A stretch of DNA of 32,789 nt from Vibrio ruber DSM 16370 (GTDB lineage Bacteria > Pseudomonadota > Gammaproteobacteria > Enterobacterales > Vibrionaceae), in the NCBI RefSeq assembly GCF_900163965.1, contig NZ_FULE01000010.1, positions 1 to 32,789 of the forward strand, written 5' to 3'. The notes beneath the pieces are model-generated. The model was given only the letters and a program-made list of their open reading frames with translations. It was not told the origin of the DNA and did not search any database. A program made the position numbers and the translations under genes. This document shows positions 8,428 to 16,045 of this stretch, piece after piece; the stretch's first letter is position 1, and each line of letters begins with the position of its first letter.

Positions 8428-9555
8428 TTGAACTATCAAATGATTACCAGCTCAGATGAGCTTGAAGCGGTTTGCCGCAAAGCATTACAGTGTCCCGTCG
8501 TGATGTTGGACACCGAATTTGTCCGCACCCGGACATTTCATGCCCAGCTGGGGTTGATCCAGCTTTATGACGGAGAATCCGTCGCGTTGATTGACCCGAC
8601 AACCGTTGAAGATATGACATCTTTCGTCAGTTTGTTGCAAGCCCCACAGGTGCTTAAAGTGCTTCACGCCGCCGGTGAAGATTTAGAAGTGTTTTACCAC
8701 CAATTTCAATGTGCCCCGACACCGTTTGTTGATACACAGATTCTGGCGGCATTTATGGGCTATGGTTTGTCGACCGGATTTGCTGCGCTGGTGGCTGATT
8801 TTACGGCGGTTGAACTGGATAAAAGTGAATCCCGGACTGACTGGATGGCAAGGCCGTTGAGTCAGAAACAGCTCGATTATGCCGCCGCCGATGTTTTTTA
8901 TTTGATGCCGGTTTATCAGCAACTGTGTGAAAATGTTCAACAGAGAGGTTGGTGGGATGCTGCGTTGGAAGAGTCCCGGCTACAGGTTGAAAAGCGAACG
9001 CGAAGTTATCAACTGGCAGATGCTTATCTCGATATTAAAGGTGCATGGCAACTGGCACCCAAACAATTGGCGATCTTAAAGCGCCTTGCGACTTGGCGTT
9101 ACGAAGAAGCCTTAAAGCGCGATCTGGCGCTGAATTTTGTCATCAAAGAGCAAGATCTATTGACCATCGCCCGGTTGGAATTAGTCAACTTCAAGCTGAT
9201 GGAAGCCGAAGGGGTTGACCCGCGCTCGGTGAAGCGCCATGGCGCGAAAATCAGCCAACTGGTCAAAGAAGGTCAAGCGGTCAGCGAAGCTGATTATCCG
9301 CCACGTATTATTCCGGTTTCAGATTATCCCGGATACAAACAGTTGTTTAAACGGCTCAAAGATCAGGTCAATATGCAGTCTGAAAAGTTGGGATTATCGC
9401 CGGAGTTTCTGGCTTCCCGCAAGCAACTGAACCAATTGCTGAGCTGGGTATGGAAGACGCAGACTGATCCGCAATTTTTACCGGATCTCATGCAGGGATG
9501 GCGTAAAGAAGTGTTGGGCAATACCTTGTACGAGATGGTGCCGGCTATTTCATGA
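8428..9555 (+). CDS. rnd: Ribonuclease D
   Basis: RNase D is a 3'-5' exoribonuclease that trims tRNA precursors and other stable RNAs. The 375-residue product has the DEDDy exonuclease set: Asp28 and Glu30 in LDTEFVRTRTF, Asp85 in HAAGEDLEVF, and Tyr151 with Asp155 in DYAAADVFYL. One or two HRDC nucleic-acid-binding domains follow (about residues 210-370). The start is TTG at 8428 (MNYQMITSSDELE), with a GTGAG ribosome-binding site six bases ahead. The start is fixed by alignment to E. coli RNase D (MNYQMITTDDAL), which also begins with UUG, a feature known to restrain its expression. Convergent minE lies downstream. Confidence 0.96.
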   Translation: MNYQMITSSDELEAVCRKALQCPVVMLDTEFVRTRTFHAQLGLIQLYDGESVALIDPTTVEDMTSFVSLLQAPQVLKVLHAAGEDLEVFYHQFQCAPTPFVDTQILAAFMGYGLSTGFAALVADFTAVELDKSESRTDWMARPLSQKQLDYAAADVFYLMPVYQQLCENVQQRGWWDAALEESRLQVEKRTRSYQLADAYLDIKGAWQLAPKQLAILKRLATWRYEEALKRDLALNFVIKEQDLLTIARLELVNFKLMEAEGVDPRSVKRHGAKISQLVKEGQAVSEADYPPRIIPVSDYPGYKQLFKRLKDQVNMQSEKLGLSPEFLASRKQLNQLLSWVWKTQTDPQFLPDLMQGWRKEVLGNTLYEMVPAIS

Positions 9556-9610
9556 GATGCGATACAGGTGCAGATGAGGTGAGTGAGTTGTTACCGCAGC
9601 TGTGAAGAGC

Positions 9611-9647
9611 CCATCATATAATCGGTTCTGAACCGGTTATATGATGG
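9611..9647. terminator. Long inverted repeat between convergent rnd and minE
   Basis: A 17-base arm (9611-9627) pairs with 9631-9647 across a three-base loop (CTG), with a single G-T wobble. It lies 55 bases past the rnd stop and 23 bases past the minE stop. There is no T-run on either side, so it may act as a bidirectional 3'-end stabiliser or a Rho-assisted stop rather than as a classical intrinsic terminator. Confidence 0.65.
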
Positions 9648-9670
9648 TGTAGCTGTCATAATAGAGAGCG

Positions 9671-9934
9671 TTACTTCTCTTCGTCCGGCAATTTGACATT
9701 CAATTCCAGAACGGCCAAGTCATCGCCTTTATGCTCGAAAGAGAGCTCAACCATATCCGGGTCAATCGCCACATATTTGGCGATCACTTTCAGAATATCT
9801 TCTTTCAACTGCGGCAGGTAGTTCGGTGCCGGATCGTTCTGGCTTCGGCGTTCGGCAACGATAATCTGCAAACGCTCTTTGGCAAGGCTTGCGGAGGTTT
9901 GCTTTTTCGGGCGGAAAAACTCCAGTAATGACAT
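9671..9934 (-). CDS. minE: Cell division topological specificity factor MinE
   Basis: MinE binds membrane-bound MinD, stimulates its ATPase and sets up the pole-to-pole oscillation that places the division site. The 87-residue product has the amphipathic membrane-targeting N terminus ([11 protein letters not shown]), the MinD-contact helix ([16 protein letters not shown], about 15-30) and the C-terminal topological-specificity dimer domain ending NVKLPDEEK. The length is as expected (88 in E. coli). The gene starts six bases after the minD stop codon, so the two are translationally linked in the minC-minD-minE operon. Confidence 0.97.
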   Translation of the reverse strand: MSLLEFFRPKKQTSASLAKERLQIIVAERRSQNDPAPNYLPQLKEDILKVIAKYVAIDPDMVELSFEHKGDDLAVLELNVKLPDEEK

Positions 9935-9940
9935 AGGTTC

Positions 9941-10753
9941 TTAACCTCCAAATAATCGTTGAAAAATACCTTTCTTCTGCTCGGACAGAAAACGGAATTC
10001 CACTTCGCTGCCTGTCAGACGTTCTACCGCGTCATGATAAGCCTGTCCGGCATCCGACTGCTCATCAAACACCACCGGAACCCCTTTGTTGGACGCATTC
10101 AGTACCGCCTGACTTTCAGGTATGACACCCAGTAATTGAATATGCAGAATCTCTTCGACATCTTCGACGCTCAGCATTTCTCCCTGACTCACGCGAGCCG
10201 GGTTATAGCGGGTGAGTAACAAATGTTGTTTGATCGGTTCAAGGCCCTGTTCCGCGCGGCGTGATTTCGAATCAAGAATCCCCAGAATGCGGTCCGAGTC
10301 ACGCACGGAAGAGACTTCAGGGTTGGTCGTGATAATTGCTTCATCCGCAAAATAAAGTGCCATCAGTGCACCTTGTTCAATCCCCGCCGGAGAGTCACAG
10401 ATAATAAAATCAAAACCCATACTGTCTAATTCATCCAGCACACGTTTGACACCATCATGGGTCAGAGCATCTTTATCCCGGGTTTGAGATGCGGGCAAAA
10501 TGAAGAGGTTTTCGGAGCGTTTGTCTTTGATCAACGCCTGATTGAGCGTTGCTTCGCCCTGAATGACATTCACGAAGTCATACACCACACGGCGCTCGCA
10601 CCCCATAATGAGGTCTAGGTTGCGTAAGCCGATGTCGAAATCGATGACTGCGGTTTTTAAACCTTTGATTGCCAAACCGGAGGCAATTGCTGCACTCGAT
10701 GTCGTTTTCCCAACACCGCCTTTACCTGATGTAACAACAATAATGCGTGCCAT
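9941..10753 (-). CDS. minD: Septum site-determining ATPase MinD
   Basis: MinD is the ParA/MinD-type ATPase that dimerises on the inner membrane with ATP and recruits MinC and MinE. The 270-residue product has the deviant Walker A SGKGGVGKTT (9-18; signature Lys11 and Lys16), the switch segment VIDFDIGLRNLDLIMG (37-52), Walker B DFIICDSPAGIE (about 114-125) and the C-terminal membrane-targeting helix EQKKGIFQRLFGG. The length matches E. coli (270). The ATG at 10753 is fixed by family alignment. It is the second gene of the min operon, 42 bases after minC. Confidence 0.98.
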   Translation of the reverse strand: MARIIVVTSGKGGVGKTTSSAAIASGLAIKGLKTAVIDFDIGLRNLDLIMGCERRVVYDFVNVIQGEATLNQALIKDKRSENLFILPASQTRDKDALTHDGVKRVLDELDSMGFDFIICDSPAGIEQGALMALYFADEAIITTNPEVSSVRDSDRILGILDSKSRRAEQGLEPIKQHLLLTRYNPARVSQGEMLSVEDVEEILHIQLLGVIPESQAVLNASNKGVPVVFDEQSDAGQAYHDAVERLTGSEVEFRFLSEQKKGIFQRLFGG

Positions 10754-10795
10754 TTGTTTCCCTTAAATTGAACTTAAGTTTCCTTTGAGTAGGAT

Positions 10796-11458
10796 TTAAA
10801 TAGTGATTGGCTCAATGTGGAGCGTGCCGTCATGATAACTGAGCATCGCTTTTTTCTGCCAGTATTCACTCGAAATTTGATCACTGAGCCAATAATTGCC
10901 CGCGATAGAAATTAATTCAGCCTGTAAATCGTGACAGAATATTTTTGCCTGCTGTTGCCCACTGGCACCGGCAATCGCTCTGCCACGTAAGCTACCGTAA
11001 ATATGAATTGAACCATCGGCAATCACTTCAGCGCCTGCACTAACGTGATTGAGAATGACTAAGTCAGAATCTTTGGCATAAACCTGCTGACCGGAACGAA
11101 TCGGGGTAGTGATGGTCTTCGTCGGGGTGATTGCCGCAGGTGCCTGATTCGGTGACTTGCTGGCAGTGAGCACGGCAAAACCGGCTTCCGACGCGAGGTT
11201 CTGCGTCCGCTTATCCCGGGCCCCTGTAATGCCGACCGGCACCATCCCCGTTTCATGAATGCCATGTTTTAACTGGTGAAAATCAAGTTCACCTTCAACT
11301 TGGGCGATGTTGAGCACAATGGGTGCAGCGGTGAAAAATGCAGGTGCCTGAGTCACTTTCTCTTTCAAAAACTCGACAGACTTTGAGATTTCACTGTCTG
11401 CAAGATGTAACACGGAGAGTGTAAAACTACTACCTTTAAGATCAGGTGTGATGGACAT
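10796..11458 (-). CDS. minC: Septum site-determining protein MinC
   Basis: MinC inhibits FtsZ polymerisation and is brought to the membrane by MinD. The 220-residue product has an N-terminal FtsZ-inhibiting domain (about 1-105, with [13 protein letters not shown] and [14 protein letters not shown]), a Pro/Thr-rich linker, and the C-terminal beta-helix domain ([20 protein letters not shown], then [13 protein letters not shown], the MinD- and FtsZ-contact region). I take the ATG at 11458 ([11 protein letters not shown]), which aligns with the E. coli start (MSNTPIELKGSS). An in-frame TTG six codons upstream would add unconserved residues. It is the first gene of the operon and is divergent from ycgL. 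Confidence 0.97.
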   Translation of the reverse strand: MSITPDLKGSSFTLSVLHLADSEISKSVEFLKEKVTQAPAFFTAAPIVLNIAQVEGELDFHQLKHGIHETGMVPVGITGARDKRTQNLASEAGFAVLTASKSPNQAPAAITPTKTITTPIRSGQQVYAKDSDLVILNHVSAGAEVIADGSIHIYGSLRGRAIAGASGQQQAKIFCHDLQAELISIAGNYWLSDQISSEYWQKKAMLSYHDGTLHIEPITI

Positions 11459-11523
11459 AGGTAATTTGGGCCTCAACTCATAAACACTTTAGAAAGGGCA
11501 TTGCCTGAAAGTAGGGCTGTCAT

Positions 11524-11550
11524 GTTATAGTCACAGCTCAAACTCAGCAA
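11524..11550 (-). promoter_or_regulatory. Candidate min operon promoter
   Basis: On the minus strand, TTGCTG (11550-11545) and TATAAC (11529-11524) resemble -35 and -10 boxes, but the 15-base spacer is short. It would give a leader of about 60 bases before minC. The 200-base minC-ycgL gap also carries TTGACG (11567-11572) and TTGACA (11621-11626) on the plus strand. The latter, with TACAAA at 11643-11648, would start transcription too close to the ycgL ATG, so the ycgL promoter is unresolved. Confidence 0.3.
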
Positions 11551-11658
11551 GATATCTTACTTTTAATTGACGTTTTTAACCTCAAAACTAGGTTAACTTT
11601 ATGTGTTGAGATCGCAAGTCTTGACATTCTGGTCGGGAAATATACAAAAGGCGCGGTA

Positions 11659-11940
11659 ATGCTTTGTTCTATTTATAAAAGTCCTAAAAAAGAAGGCACC
11701 TACTTATACATCGAGAAAAAAGACGACTTCTCGAAAGTTCCGGAAGCGTTGCTCCAGATGTTCGGTCGGCCGGTTTTAGTGATGACAATGAGTCTGGCAG
11801 GGAAGACTCTGGCAAGTGTTGATATTGAAAAAGTGCAACAATCACTCATCGATGACGGGTTTTTCTTACAACTACCGCCACCACCGGAAAATTTATTAGA
11901 AAGTTATAAAGCAAGGAAGGCAGCCCGACACGCACAGTAG
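11659..11940 (+). CDS. ycgL: YcgL-family protein
   Basis: The 93-residue product matches the small gammaproteobacterial YcgL family by its start [20 protein letters not shown], the central [12 protein letters not shown] and the Pro-rich [12 protein letters not shown]. The family has a compact alpha/beta fold of its own. E. coli ycgL also lies divergently next to minC. No enzymatic function is established. An AAGG ribosome-binding site (about 11648-11651) precedes the ATG. The gene lies upstream of the lytic transglycosylase gene and is probably co-transcribed with it (34-base gap). Confidence 0.93.
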   Translation: MLCSIYKSPKKEGTYLYIEKKDDFSKVPEALLQMFGRPVLVMTMSLAGKTLASVDIEKVQQSLIDDGFFLQLPPPPENLLESYKARKAARHAQ

Positions 11941-11974
11941 CAAGCAAAGACTTATCAGGATGAGAGGAGAGAAA

Positions 11975-12949
11975 ATGAAAAAATTATGGTCAGTTGGATT
12001 GGGATTGATTCTGAGTTGTCCCCTCTATGCCAATACAGAGAGCTTCGAACAGTATGTCGATGGCCTCAAACAACAAGCAAAGCAGGAAGGGATTAGCCAG
12101 ACAACGATCGATGCAGCTTTTGAGAAGGTCACCTACCGTCCCAGAGCGATTGTTGCCGATAAAAATCAGCCGGAGAAAAAACTCACTCTGGACGAGTATA
12201 TTCCTCGTGCCGTGCCGGACTGGAAAGTCGCTAAAGCGAAAAAGCTCTATCAGGAACATTATGATGAGCTGGTACGAATCGGGAAGCAATACGGTGTGCA
12301 GCCTCGTTATATCGTTGCTTTGTGGGGCGTTGAGAGTAATTTTGGCTCGCTCACCGGTGGTTACAACGTTGTCGATGCATTGGCGACATTGGCTTATGAC
12401 GGGCGTCGTGAACGATTTTTCCGTAACGAAATGATGGCAGCGCTGAAAATTCTTGAACAGCGGCATATTACACCGCAGGCAATGAAAGGCTCATGGGCCG
12501 GTGCGATGGGACAGTGCCAGTTTATGCCAAGCTCTTTTCTGGCCTTTGCTGCCGATGGTGACGGCGACGGGAAAAAAGATATCTGGGGCACGAAAGCCGA
12601 TGTATTTGCATCAACAGCGAATTATCTGAGTCAGTCCGGCTGGAATGAACATATGATTTGGGGACGTCAGGTGCATTTGCCGCGCGGGTTCGATATGAGC
12701 CTGAGCGGACGCGGCAAAGATAAGGGGAAAATGCTCCGTCAGTGGAGTGAGCTGGGTGTGACACGTTATGACGGTAGCCCGCTGCCGAAGCTGAAACAGG
12801 ATATTGAGGCGTGGCTGATTGCGCCTGATGATGAGCAGGGGCGCGTTTATCTGGTGTATAACAACTATAACGTGTTGATGAAGTGGAACCGCTCTTATTA
12901 TTTTGCATTGGCGGTCAGTCATCTTGCCGATCGAATCATTATGAAGTAA
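11975..12949 (+). CDS. MltB-family lytic murein transglycosylase
   Basis: The family cleaves the MurNAc-GlcNAc bond of peptidoglycan with formation of 1,6-anhydroMurNAc. The 324-residue product has a signal peptide (MKKLWSVGLGL, probable cleavage after Ala19 in CPLYA), the catalytic Glu120 in ALWGVESNFG, the active-site segment SWAGAMGQCQFMPSSFLAFA, and an Asp-rich calcium-loop-like DGDGDGKKDIW, as in MltB/Slt35. Cys15 in LILSC is a poor lipobox, so a soluble periplasmic form (SltB1 type) is as likely as a lipoprotein. The ATG at 11975 follows a strong GAGAGGAGAG (11962-11971). An in-frame ATG at 11960 lacks a site. The terminator at 12971 ends the ycgL transcript. Confidence 0.93.
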   Translation: MKKLWSVGLGLILSCPLYANTESFEQYVDGLKQQAKQEGISQTTIDAAFEKVTYRPRAIVADKNQPEKKLTLDEYIPRAVPDWKVAKAKKLYQEHYDELVRIGKQYGVQPRYIVALWGVESNFGSLTGGYNVVDALATLAYDGRRERFFRNEMMAALKILEQRHITPQAMKGSWAGAMGQCQFMPSSFLAFAADGDGDGKKDIWGTKADVFASTANYLSQSGWNEHMIWGRQVHLPRGFDMSLSGRGKDKGKMLRQWSELGVTRYDGSPLPKLKQDIEAWLIAPDDEQGRVYLVYNNYNVLMKWNRSYYFALAVSHLADRIIMK

Positions 12950-12970
12950 TCGGCTTGATTCATAGATAGG

Positions 12971-12995
12971 AAAGGCTCCTTAACGGAGCCTTTTT
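12971..12995 (+). terminator. Rho-independent terminator after the lytic transglycosylase gene
   Basis: AAAGGCTCC (12971-12979) pairs with GGAGCCTTT (12985-12993) around TTAAC, followed by further T residues. On the minus strand it has a short T tract and may also serve the convergent folD, whose stop is about 36 bases away. Confidence 0.9.
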
Positions 12996-13030
12996 CGTTG
13001 GTATTTGAGTTTTTAGCGAATGATTTTCAG

Positions 13031-13891
13031 CTACACATCAGTGTGGAACTGTTCACATGCAAGCATGGTATTTTCAATCAGTGTCGCGACAGTCATCGGG
13101 CCGACACCACCCGGAACCGGTGTAATATAGCTGGCCTTTTCTTTGGCAACGTTATACTCGACATCTCCCACCAGTTTGCCATCATCCATGCGGTTAATAC
13201 CGACATCAATCACAACCGCACCTTCTTTAATCCATTCTCCGGGAATAAAATGTGGCTTGCCGACCGCGACGACCAGAATTTCGGCCTGACGGACAAATTG
13301 CTCTAAGTCTTTGGTAAAGCGGTGGCATGTCGTGGTGGTGCAACCGGCCAAGAGTAATTCGAGCGTCATCGGGCGACCGACAATATTGGAGGCTCCGACA
13401 ACAACCGCATGTTTACCGCGCGGGTCAATGTTGTACCGCTCAAGCAACGTCATAATTCCTTTTGGGGTGCAGGAACGGAGGGTCGGGATCCGCTGTGCAA
13501 GGCGTCCGACATTATAAGGGTGGAAACCATCGACATCTTTATCCGGCATAATTCTTTCCAGAACCTGTGTGGCATCAAGACCGGCAGGCAGGGGAAGCTG
13601 AACCAAAATCCCATCAATGCTCGGATCTGCATTGAGCTGATCAACTAACTCAAGTAACGCTTGTTGGGTGGTATTGGCAGGTAAATCGAACGATTTTGAA
13701 ATAAAGCCGACTTCTTCACAAGCCCGACGTTTACTCCCGACATAAACATGGGACGCAGGATCTTCCCCGACAAGAACCACAGCCAGCCCCGGTGCCCGAA
13801 GTCCGGCATCGGTTCTCGCTTTCACCCGTGCTGAGACTTCAGCACGAACGGTTTTGGAAATTAGGGTTCCATCAATATTTTGAGCAGTCAT
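13031..13891 (-). CDS. folD: Bifunctional methylene-THF dehydrogenase/methenyl-THF cyclohydrolase FolD
   Basis: FolD interconverts 5,10-methylene-THF, methenyl-THF and 10-formyl-THF with NADP+ and supplies formyl groups for purines and initiator tRNA. The 286-residue product keeps the catalytic set: Tyr50 and Lys54 in [13 protein letters not shown], Gln98 in GILVQLPLP and Asp121 in [10 protein letters not shown]. The nucleotide-binding part has [18 protein letters not shown] (about 163-180) and the C-terminal signature [14 protein letters not shown]. The ATG at 13891 has an AAGGTAAG ribosome-binding site. A PurR-box-like palindrome lies about 82 bases upstream, suggesting purine control. folD neighbouring tRNA-Arg-TCT is also seen in E. 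coli (folD near argU). Confidence 0.98.
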   Translation of the reverse strand: MTAQNIDGTLISKTVRAEVSARVKARTDAGLRAPGLAVVLVGEDPASHVYVGSKRRACEEVGFISKSFDLPANTTQQALLELVDQLNADPSIDGILVQLPLPAGLDATQVLERIMPDKDVDGFHPYNVGRLAQRIPTLRSCTPKGIMTLLERYNIDPRGKHAVVVGASNIVGRPMTLELLLAGCTTTTCHRFTKDLEQFVRQAEILVVAVGKPHFIPGEWIKEGAVVIDVGINRMDDGKLVGDVEYNVAKEKASYITPVPGGVGPMTVATLIENTMLACEQFHTDV

Positions 13892-13972
13892 GGCTTACCT
13901 TCATGAGTCGCGAAACAAAAGAATAGCAAAATTTTTGCGCGCATTGTCGCAGATATTTTGCAGAACATCTAT

Positions 13973-13988
13973 AAGCAAACGTTTGCTT
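13973..13988. promoter_or_regulatory. Candidate PurR operator upstream of folD
   Basis: AAGCAAACGTTTGCTT is a perfect 16-base palindrome agreeing with the PurR box (ACGCAAACGTTTNCGT core) at every core position from GCAAAC to GTTTGC. It is centred about 90 bases ahead of the folD start codon. Its TTGCTT end could overlap the folD -35 region, the arrangement expected for repression. A second, 13-base near-palindrome (GCAAAATTTTTGC, 13926-13938) lies closer to folD and does not fit PurR. Confidence 0.65.
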
Positions 13989-14062
13989 CTGGTATGTTTT
14001 CTGAGCCTTTGCTCAAGCTGGTAATTTTTTAGGCATTTAAAACATCAGATTAGAGAAACTCG

Positions 14063-14090
14063 TTGATTTACTCGGGTGAATTCGTATAAT
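14063..14090 (+). promoter_or_regulatory. tRNA-Arg promoter
   Basis: TTGATT (14063-14068) and a perfect TATAAT (14085-14090) are separated by 16 bases. The -10 is followed by a C-rich discriminator (CCCACCCCG), typical of stringently controlled stable-RNA promoters. The mature tRNA starts 14 bases after the -10. Confidence 0.85.
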
Positions 14091-14103
14091 CCCACCCCGT
14101 AAC

Positions 14104-14180
14104 GCGCCCTTAGCTCAGTTGGATAGAGCACGTGCCTTCTAAGCATGTGGTCACAGGTTCGAATCCTGTAGGGCGCGCCA
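14104..14180 (+). tRNA. argU: tRNA-Arg (anticodon TCT)
   Basis: The 77-base gene folds as a full cloverleaf. Acceptor GCGCCCT (14104-14110) pairs with AGGGCGC (14170-14176), followed by the discriminator G and an encoded CCA (14178-14180). The D arm contains AGCTCAGTTGGATAGAGC, the anticodon stem CGTGC/GCATG encloses loop CTTCTAA (anticodon TCT, reading AGA), and the T arm contains GGTTCGAATCC. The sequence is close to E. coli argU, a well-known integration site for prophages and islands. A terminator starts 12 bases downstream and is duplicated on the far side of the hxs operon. Confidence 0.98.
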
Positions 14181-14181
14181 C

Positions 14182-14231
14182 TTATTTCGATAAGGCCCCG
14201 ATGATACTTGTATCGTCGGGGCTTTTTCTTT
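14182..14231 (+). repeat. Left copy of a 50-bp direct repeat flanking the hxs operon (att-like)
   Basis: These 50 bases, starting two bases after the tRNA CCA end and covering the whole tRNA terminator, recur without a mismatch at 17919-17968 in the same orientation, 3,737 bases away. The identity stops sharply at both ends. The preceding tRNA sequence itself is not repeated. Confidence 0.97.
14193..14231 (+). terminator. tRNA-Arg terminator
   Basis: The arms 14193-14206 and 14211-14224 form a 14-bp GC-rich stem (two wobbles) around CTTG, with a T-rich tail TTTTTCTTT. An identical copy lies at 17930-17968. Confidence 0.95.
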
Positions 14232-14264
14232 TGTGGTGCCATTGGATGTCCAATTTTAATTAAT

Positions 14265-14855
14265 TTAGTTGGGCAAACGAATACCTAAGCTGTTTAAAGT
14301 TTCTGTTGTCATAGTGCCTGTGGCTTTTAATTTATTGTCAGTCTGGTAACGTTTTAACGCCTTAGCTGTATTGGAACCCATTATCCCATCTATTGCCCCT
14401 ATGCTATATCCCTTGGAAAATAATGCAATTTGAACTCTCATTACTAGAGTTTTTAAGGCATCGGTAGATGGCTTAATTACTTGTTTCGGGGGGGAAGCTA
14501 CTGGAGGTGGCTGTACACTAGTTGTTGGAGCGCTGTATGTAGTGCTAGGGGAAGTATATGTACGGCTGGGAGCCACATAAGTTCCTGTAGATCTGGATGA
14601 GTAGTGCGAACGATGGCTTGAATGAGAGCGATGACTGGAATGAGAACGATGTGCGGCATAAAGGTTAGCAGAGTCATCATTTAATGATTTCTCAAAATTG
14701 ATTAGATTATCTAATTGAGCTCCATCTAAATCAGGTAGTGCAACAGTTTGAGTCGCGTAAGCATGAGATGATAGAACTGCCCCAACACTAGACATTGAAA
14801 CACCAGATAGCACATCTTTAACCAATGATAAAAGTCGATTTATTTTCCAGTCCAT
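14265..14855 (-). CDS. hxsA: His-Xaa-Ser repeat protein HxsA with peptidoglycan-binding domain
   Basis: HxsA is the presumed substrate of the paired radical SAM enzymes encoded upstream. In the 196-residue product a moderately hydrophobic N-terminal stretch (about 12-36) may be a signal or anchor. Residues 69-86 read HRSHSSHRSHSSHRSHYS, six uninterrupted His-Xaa-Ser triplets. A Pro/Ser/Thr/Tyr-rich linker follows (about 88-128), then a PG_binding_1 domain (about 134-192, with IGAIDGIMGSNTAKALKRYQ). A GAGGAAAA ribosome-binding site precedes the ATG and the hxsC stop is 20 bases upstream. The order substrate-last in the operon and the motif fit the named HxsA family. Localisation to the cell wall is inferred from the domain. 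The modification itself is unknown. Confidence 0.92.
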   Translation of the reverse strand: MDWKINRLLSLVKDVLSGVSMSSVGAVLSSHAYATQTVALPDLDGAQLDNLINFEKSLNDDSANLYAAHRSHSSHRSHSSHRSHYSSRSTGTYVAPSRTYTSPSTTYSAPTTSVQPPPVASPPKQVIKPSTDALKTLVMRVQIALFSKGYSIGAIDGIMGSNTAKALKRYQTDNKLKATGTMTTETLNSLGIRLPN

Positions 14856-14875
14856 ATTTATTTTCCTCAGTTAAT

Positions 14876-16045
14876 CTAAAAAGGCACAATCTCTTTAGAC
14901 GTAAATTTTGCTGTCTTATGAGAATTAAAAAATCCACCACATAATTCTATTTTTTCGCAACTCTCACATTTCTCATAAAACACATTCTTCCAATCAGAAA
15001 TACTCTTAACTGCTATATTGTGTAGCTCTATAGGTAATTTACACAGAGGGATATTGTATAAAAGAACGTTAATAGGACTACATTGCATCAATTTAATACT
15101 GTGGTAAATGTTATCTATATATGATTCAATCTCGTCCCATACCAGTTCATAATTTGATTTAGCATAACCTGTGGATTCAACGCCCATCATGGCTACAGTA
15201 TTAACAAAAGGCATATTCCATAGAATGAATTCCATAATATCCCTGATATTAACTAAAACTGAACGTGTGAGAACTATTCTTAATTCTACTGATTGTCCCT
15301 TTGAAGCTAAGTTATATATCCCATGAACTACCTTATTAAATGAGCCTTTAACTTGAGTATGAAAATCATGTTGTTGGGGTGTACTTCCATAAAGTGGGAT
15401 ACCCCATATGATATTAGAGTGTTCTATCTGTGAGATTTTTTCTACATAATCCATTTTATGGAAAGCAGTACCATTAGTAAGAATATGTAGCTGTGTTGAT
15501 GGCAAAGTATTTTTACAGTGTTTGATTAAGTCAATTAACTGCTCACCAAGTAAAGTGGGTTCGCCGCCACTAATACCGAGAACTTTTTCATTTTTATCAA
15601 TAAATTCAATTATCGCGTGGCATTCATTGATACGCCATTCATCTTTGATTTCTCTTGGCGGTTGGGAGCACATAATGCAATTATGATTACATCTCTCAGT
15701 TACAAAAAGAACATTTGAATTGCTCTTTTTTCTATAAGAAACATAAATCCCATTGGGTGATACAGATATAATATCACCAGAAGATACAATCTCAGGCATG
15801 CTCAAGTCATAAATCACAAGGCAATTAATTCCTTCATAAGAAAAGCCTTTCATTATGATAATAGCTCCCCATTCTAGGTTTAATATATCCCCCACATGGT
15901 CGGGATTACCATCTAACTTAAGACAATACTTATTTCCATATTCTCCAGTTGAAATAAAATCATGTAGATCTATAACTTTTAACGTAAGAGAACATTCAAA
16001 GTTGAATATTTTAGCAGTTGATTTTAGTGGTAAATTACTATTCAT
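14876..16045 (-). CDS. hxsC: His-Xaa-Ser system radical SAM protein HxsC
   Basis: This radical S-adenosylmethionine enzyme is expected to bind a 4Fe-4S cluster, cleave SAM to the 5'-deoxyadenosyl radical, and act on HxsA with HxsB. From the ATG at 16045 it has 389 residues. An N-terminal domain of about 115 residues precedes the cluster motif CNHNCIMC (Cys119, 123, 126), followed by the SAM-binding SGGEPTLLG (about 159-167). A short C-terminal Cys group (CESCEKIELCGG; Cys360, 363, 369) resembles a reduced SPASM or twitch-type auxiliary-cluster site. The N-terminal extension before the radical SAM motif is typical of HxsC. I prefer ATG 16045 (AAGG eight bases ahead) over an in-frame GTG at 16054. 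It overlaps the hxsB end by 8 bases. Confidence 0.93.
   Translation of the reverse strand: MNSNLPLKSTAKIFNFECSLTLKVIDLHDFISTGEYGNKYCLKLDGNPDHVGDILNLEWGAIIIMKGFSYEGINCLVIYDLSMPEIVSSGDIISVSPNGIYVSYRKKSNSNVLFVTERCNHNCIMCSQPPREIKDEWRINECHAIIEFIDKNEKVLGISGGEPTLLGEQLIDLIKHCKNTLPSTQLHILTNGTAFHKMDYVEKISQIEHSNIIWGIPLYGSTPQQHDFHTQVKGSFNKVVHGIYNLASKGQSVELRIVLTRSVLVNIRDIMEFILWNMPFVNTVAMMGVESTGYAKSNYELVWDEIESYIDNIYHSIKLMQCSPINVLLYNIPLCKLPIELHNIAVKSISDWKNVFYEKCESCEKIELCGGFFNSHKTAKFTSKEIVPF

Noticed and set aside
11621..11648. TTGACA-N16-TACAAA as the ycgL promoter
   Set aside because: Transcription would begin about four bases before the ATG and would leave out the AAGG ribosome-binding site, so it is unlikely to serve ycgL as annotated.
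11990..12922. Overlapping frames of 65 to 158 codons on both strands within the lytic transglycosylase gene
   Set aside because: They are shadows. The transglycosylase frame carries the signal peptide, catalytic Glu and FMPSS motifs.
14045..14242. A 65-codon minus-strand frame over the tRNA, containing RIRTCDHMLRR and YPTELRA
   Set aside because: This is the well-known spurious translation of a tRNA gene read antisense. The cloverleaf on the plus strand explains the sequence.
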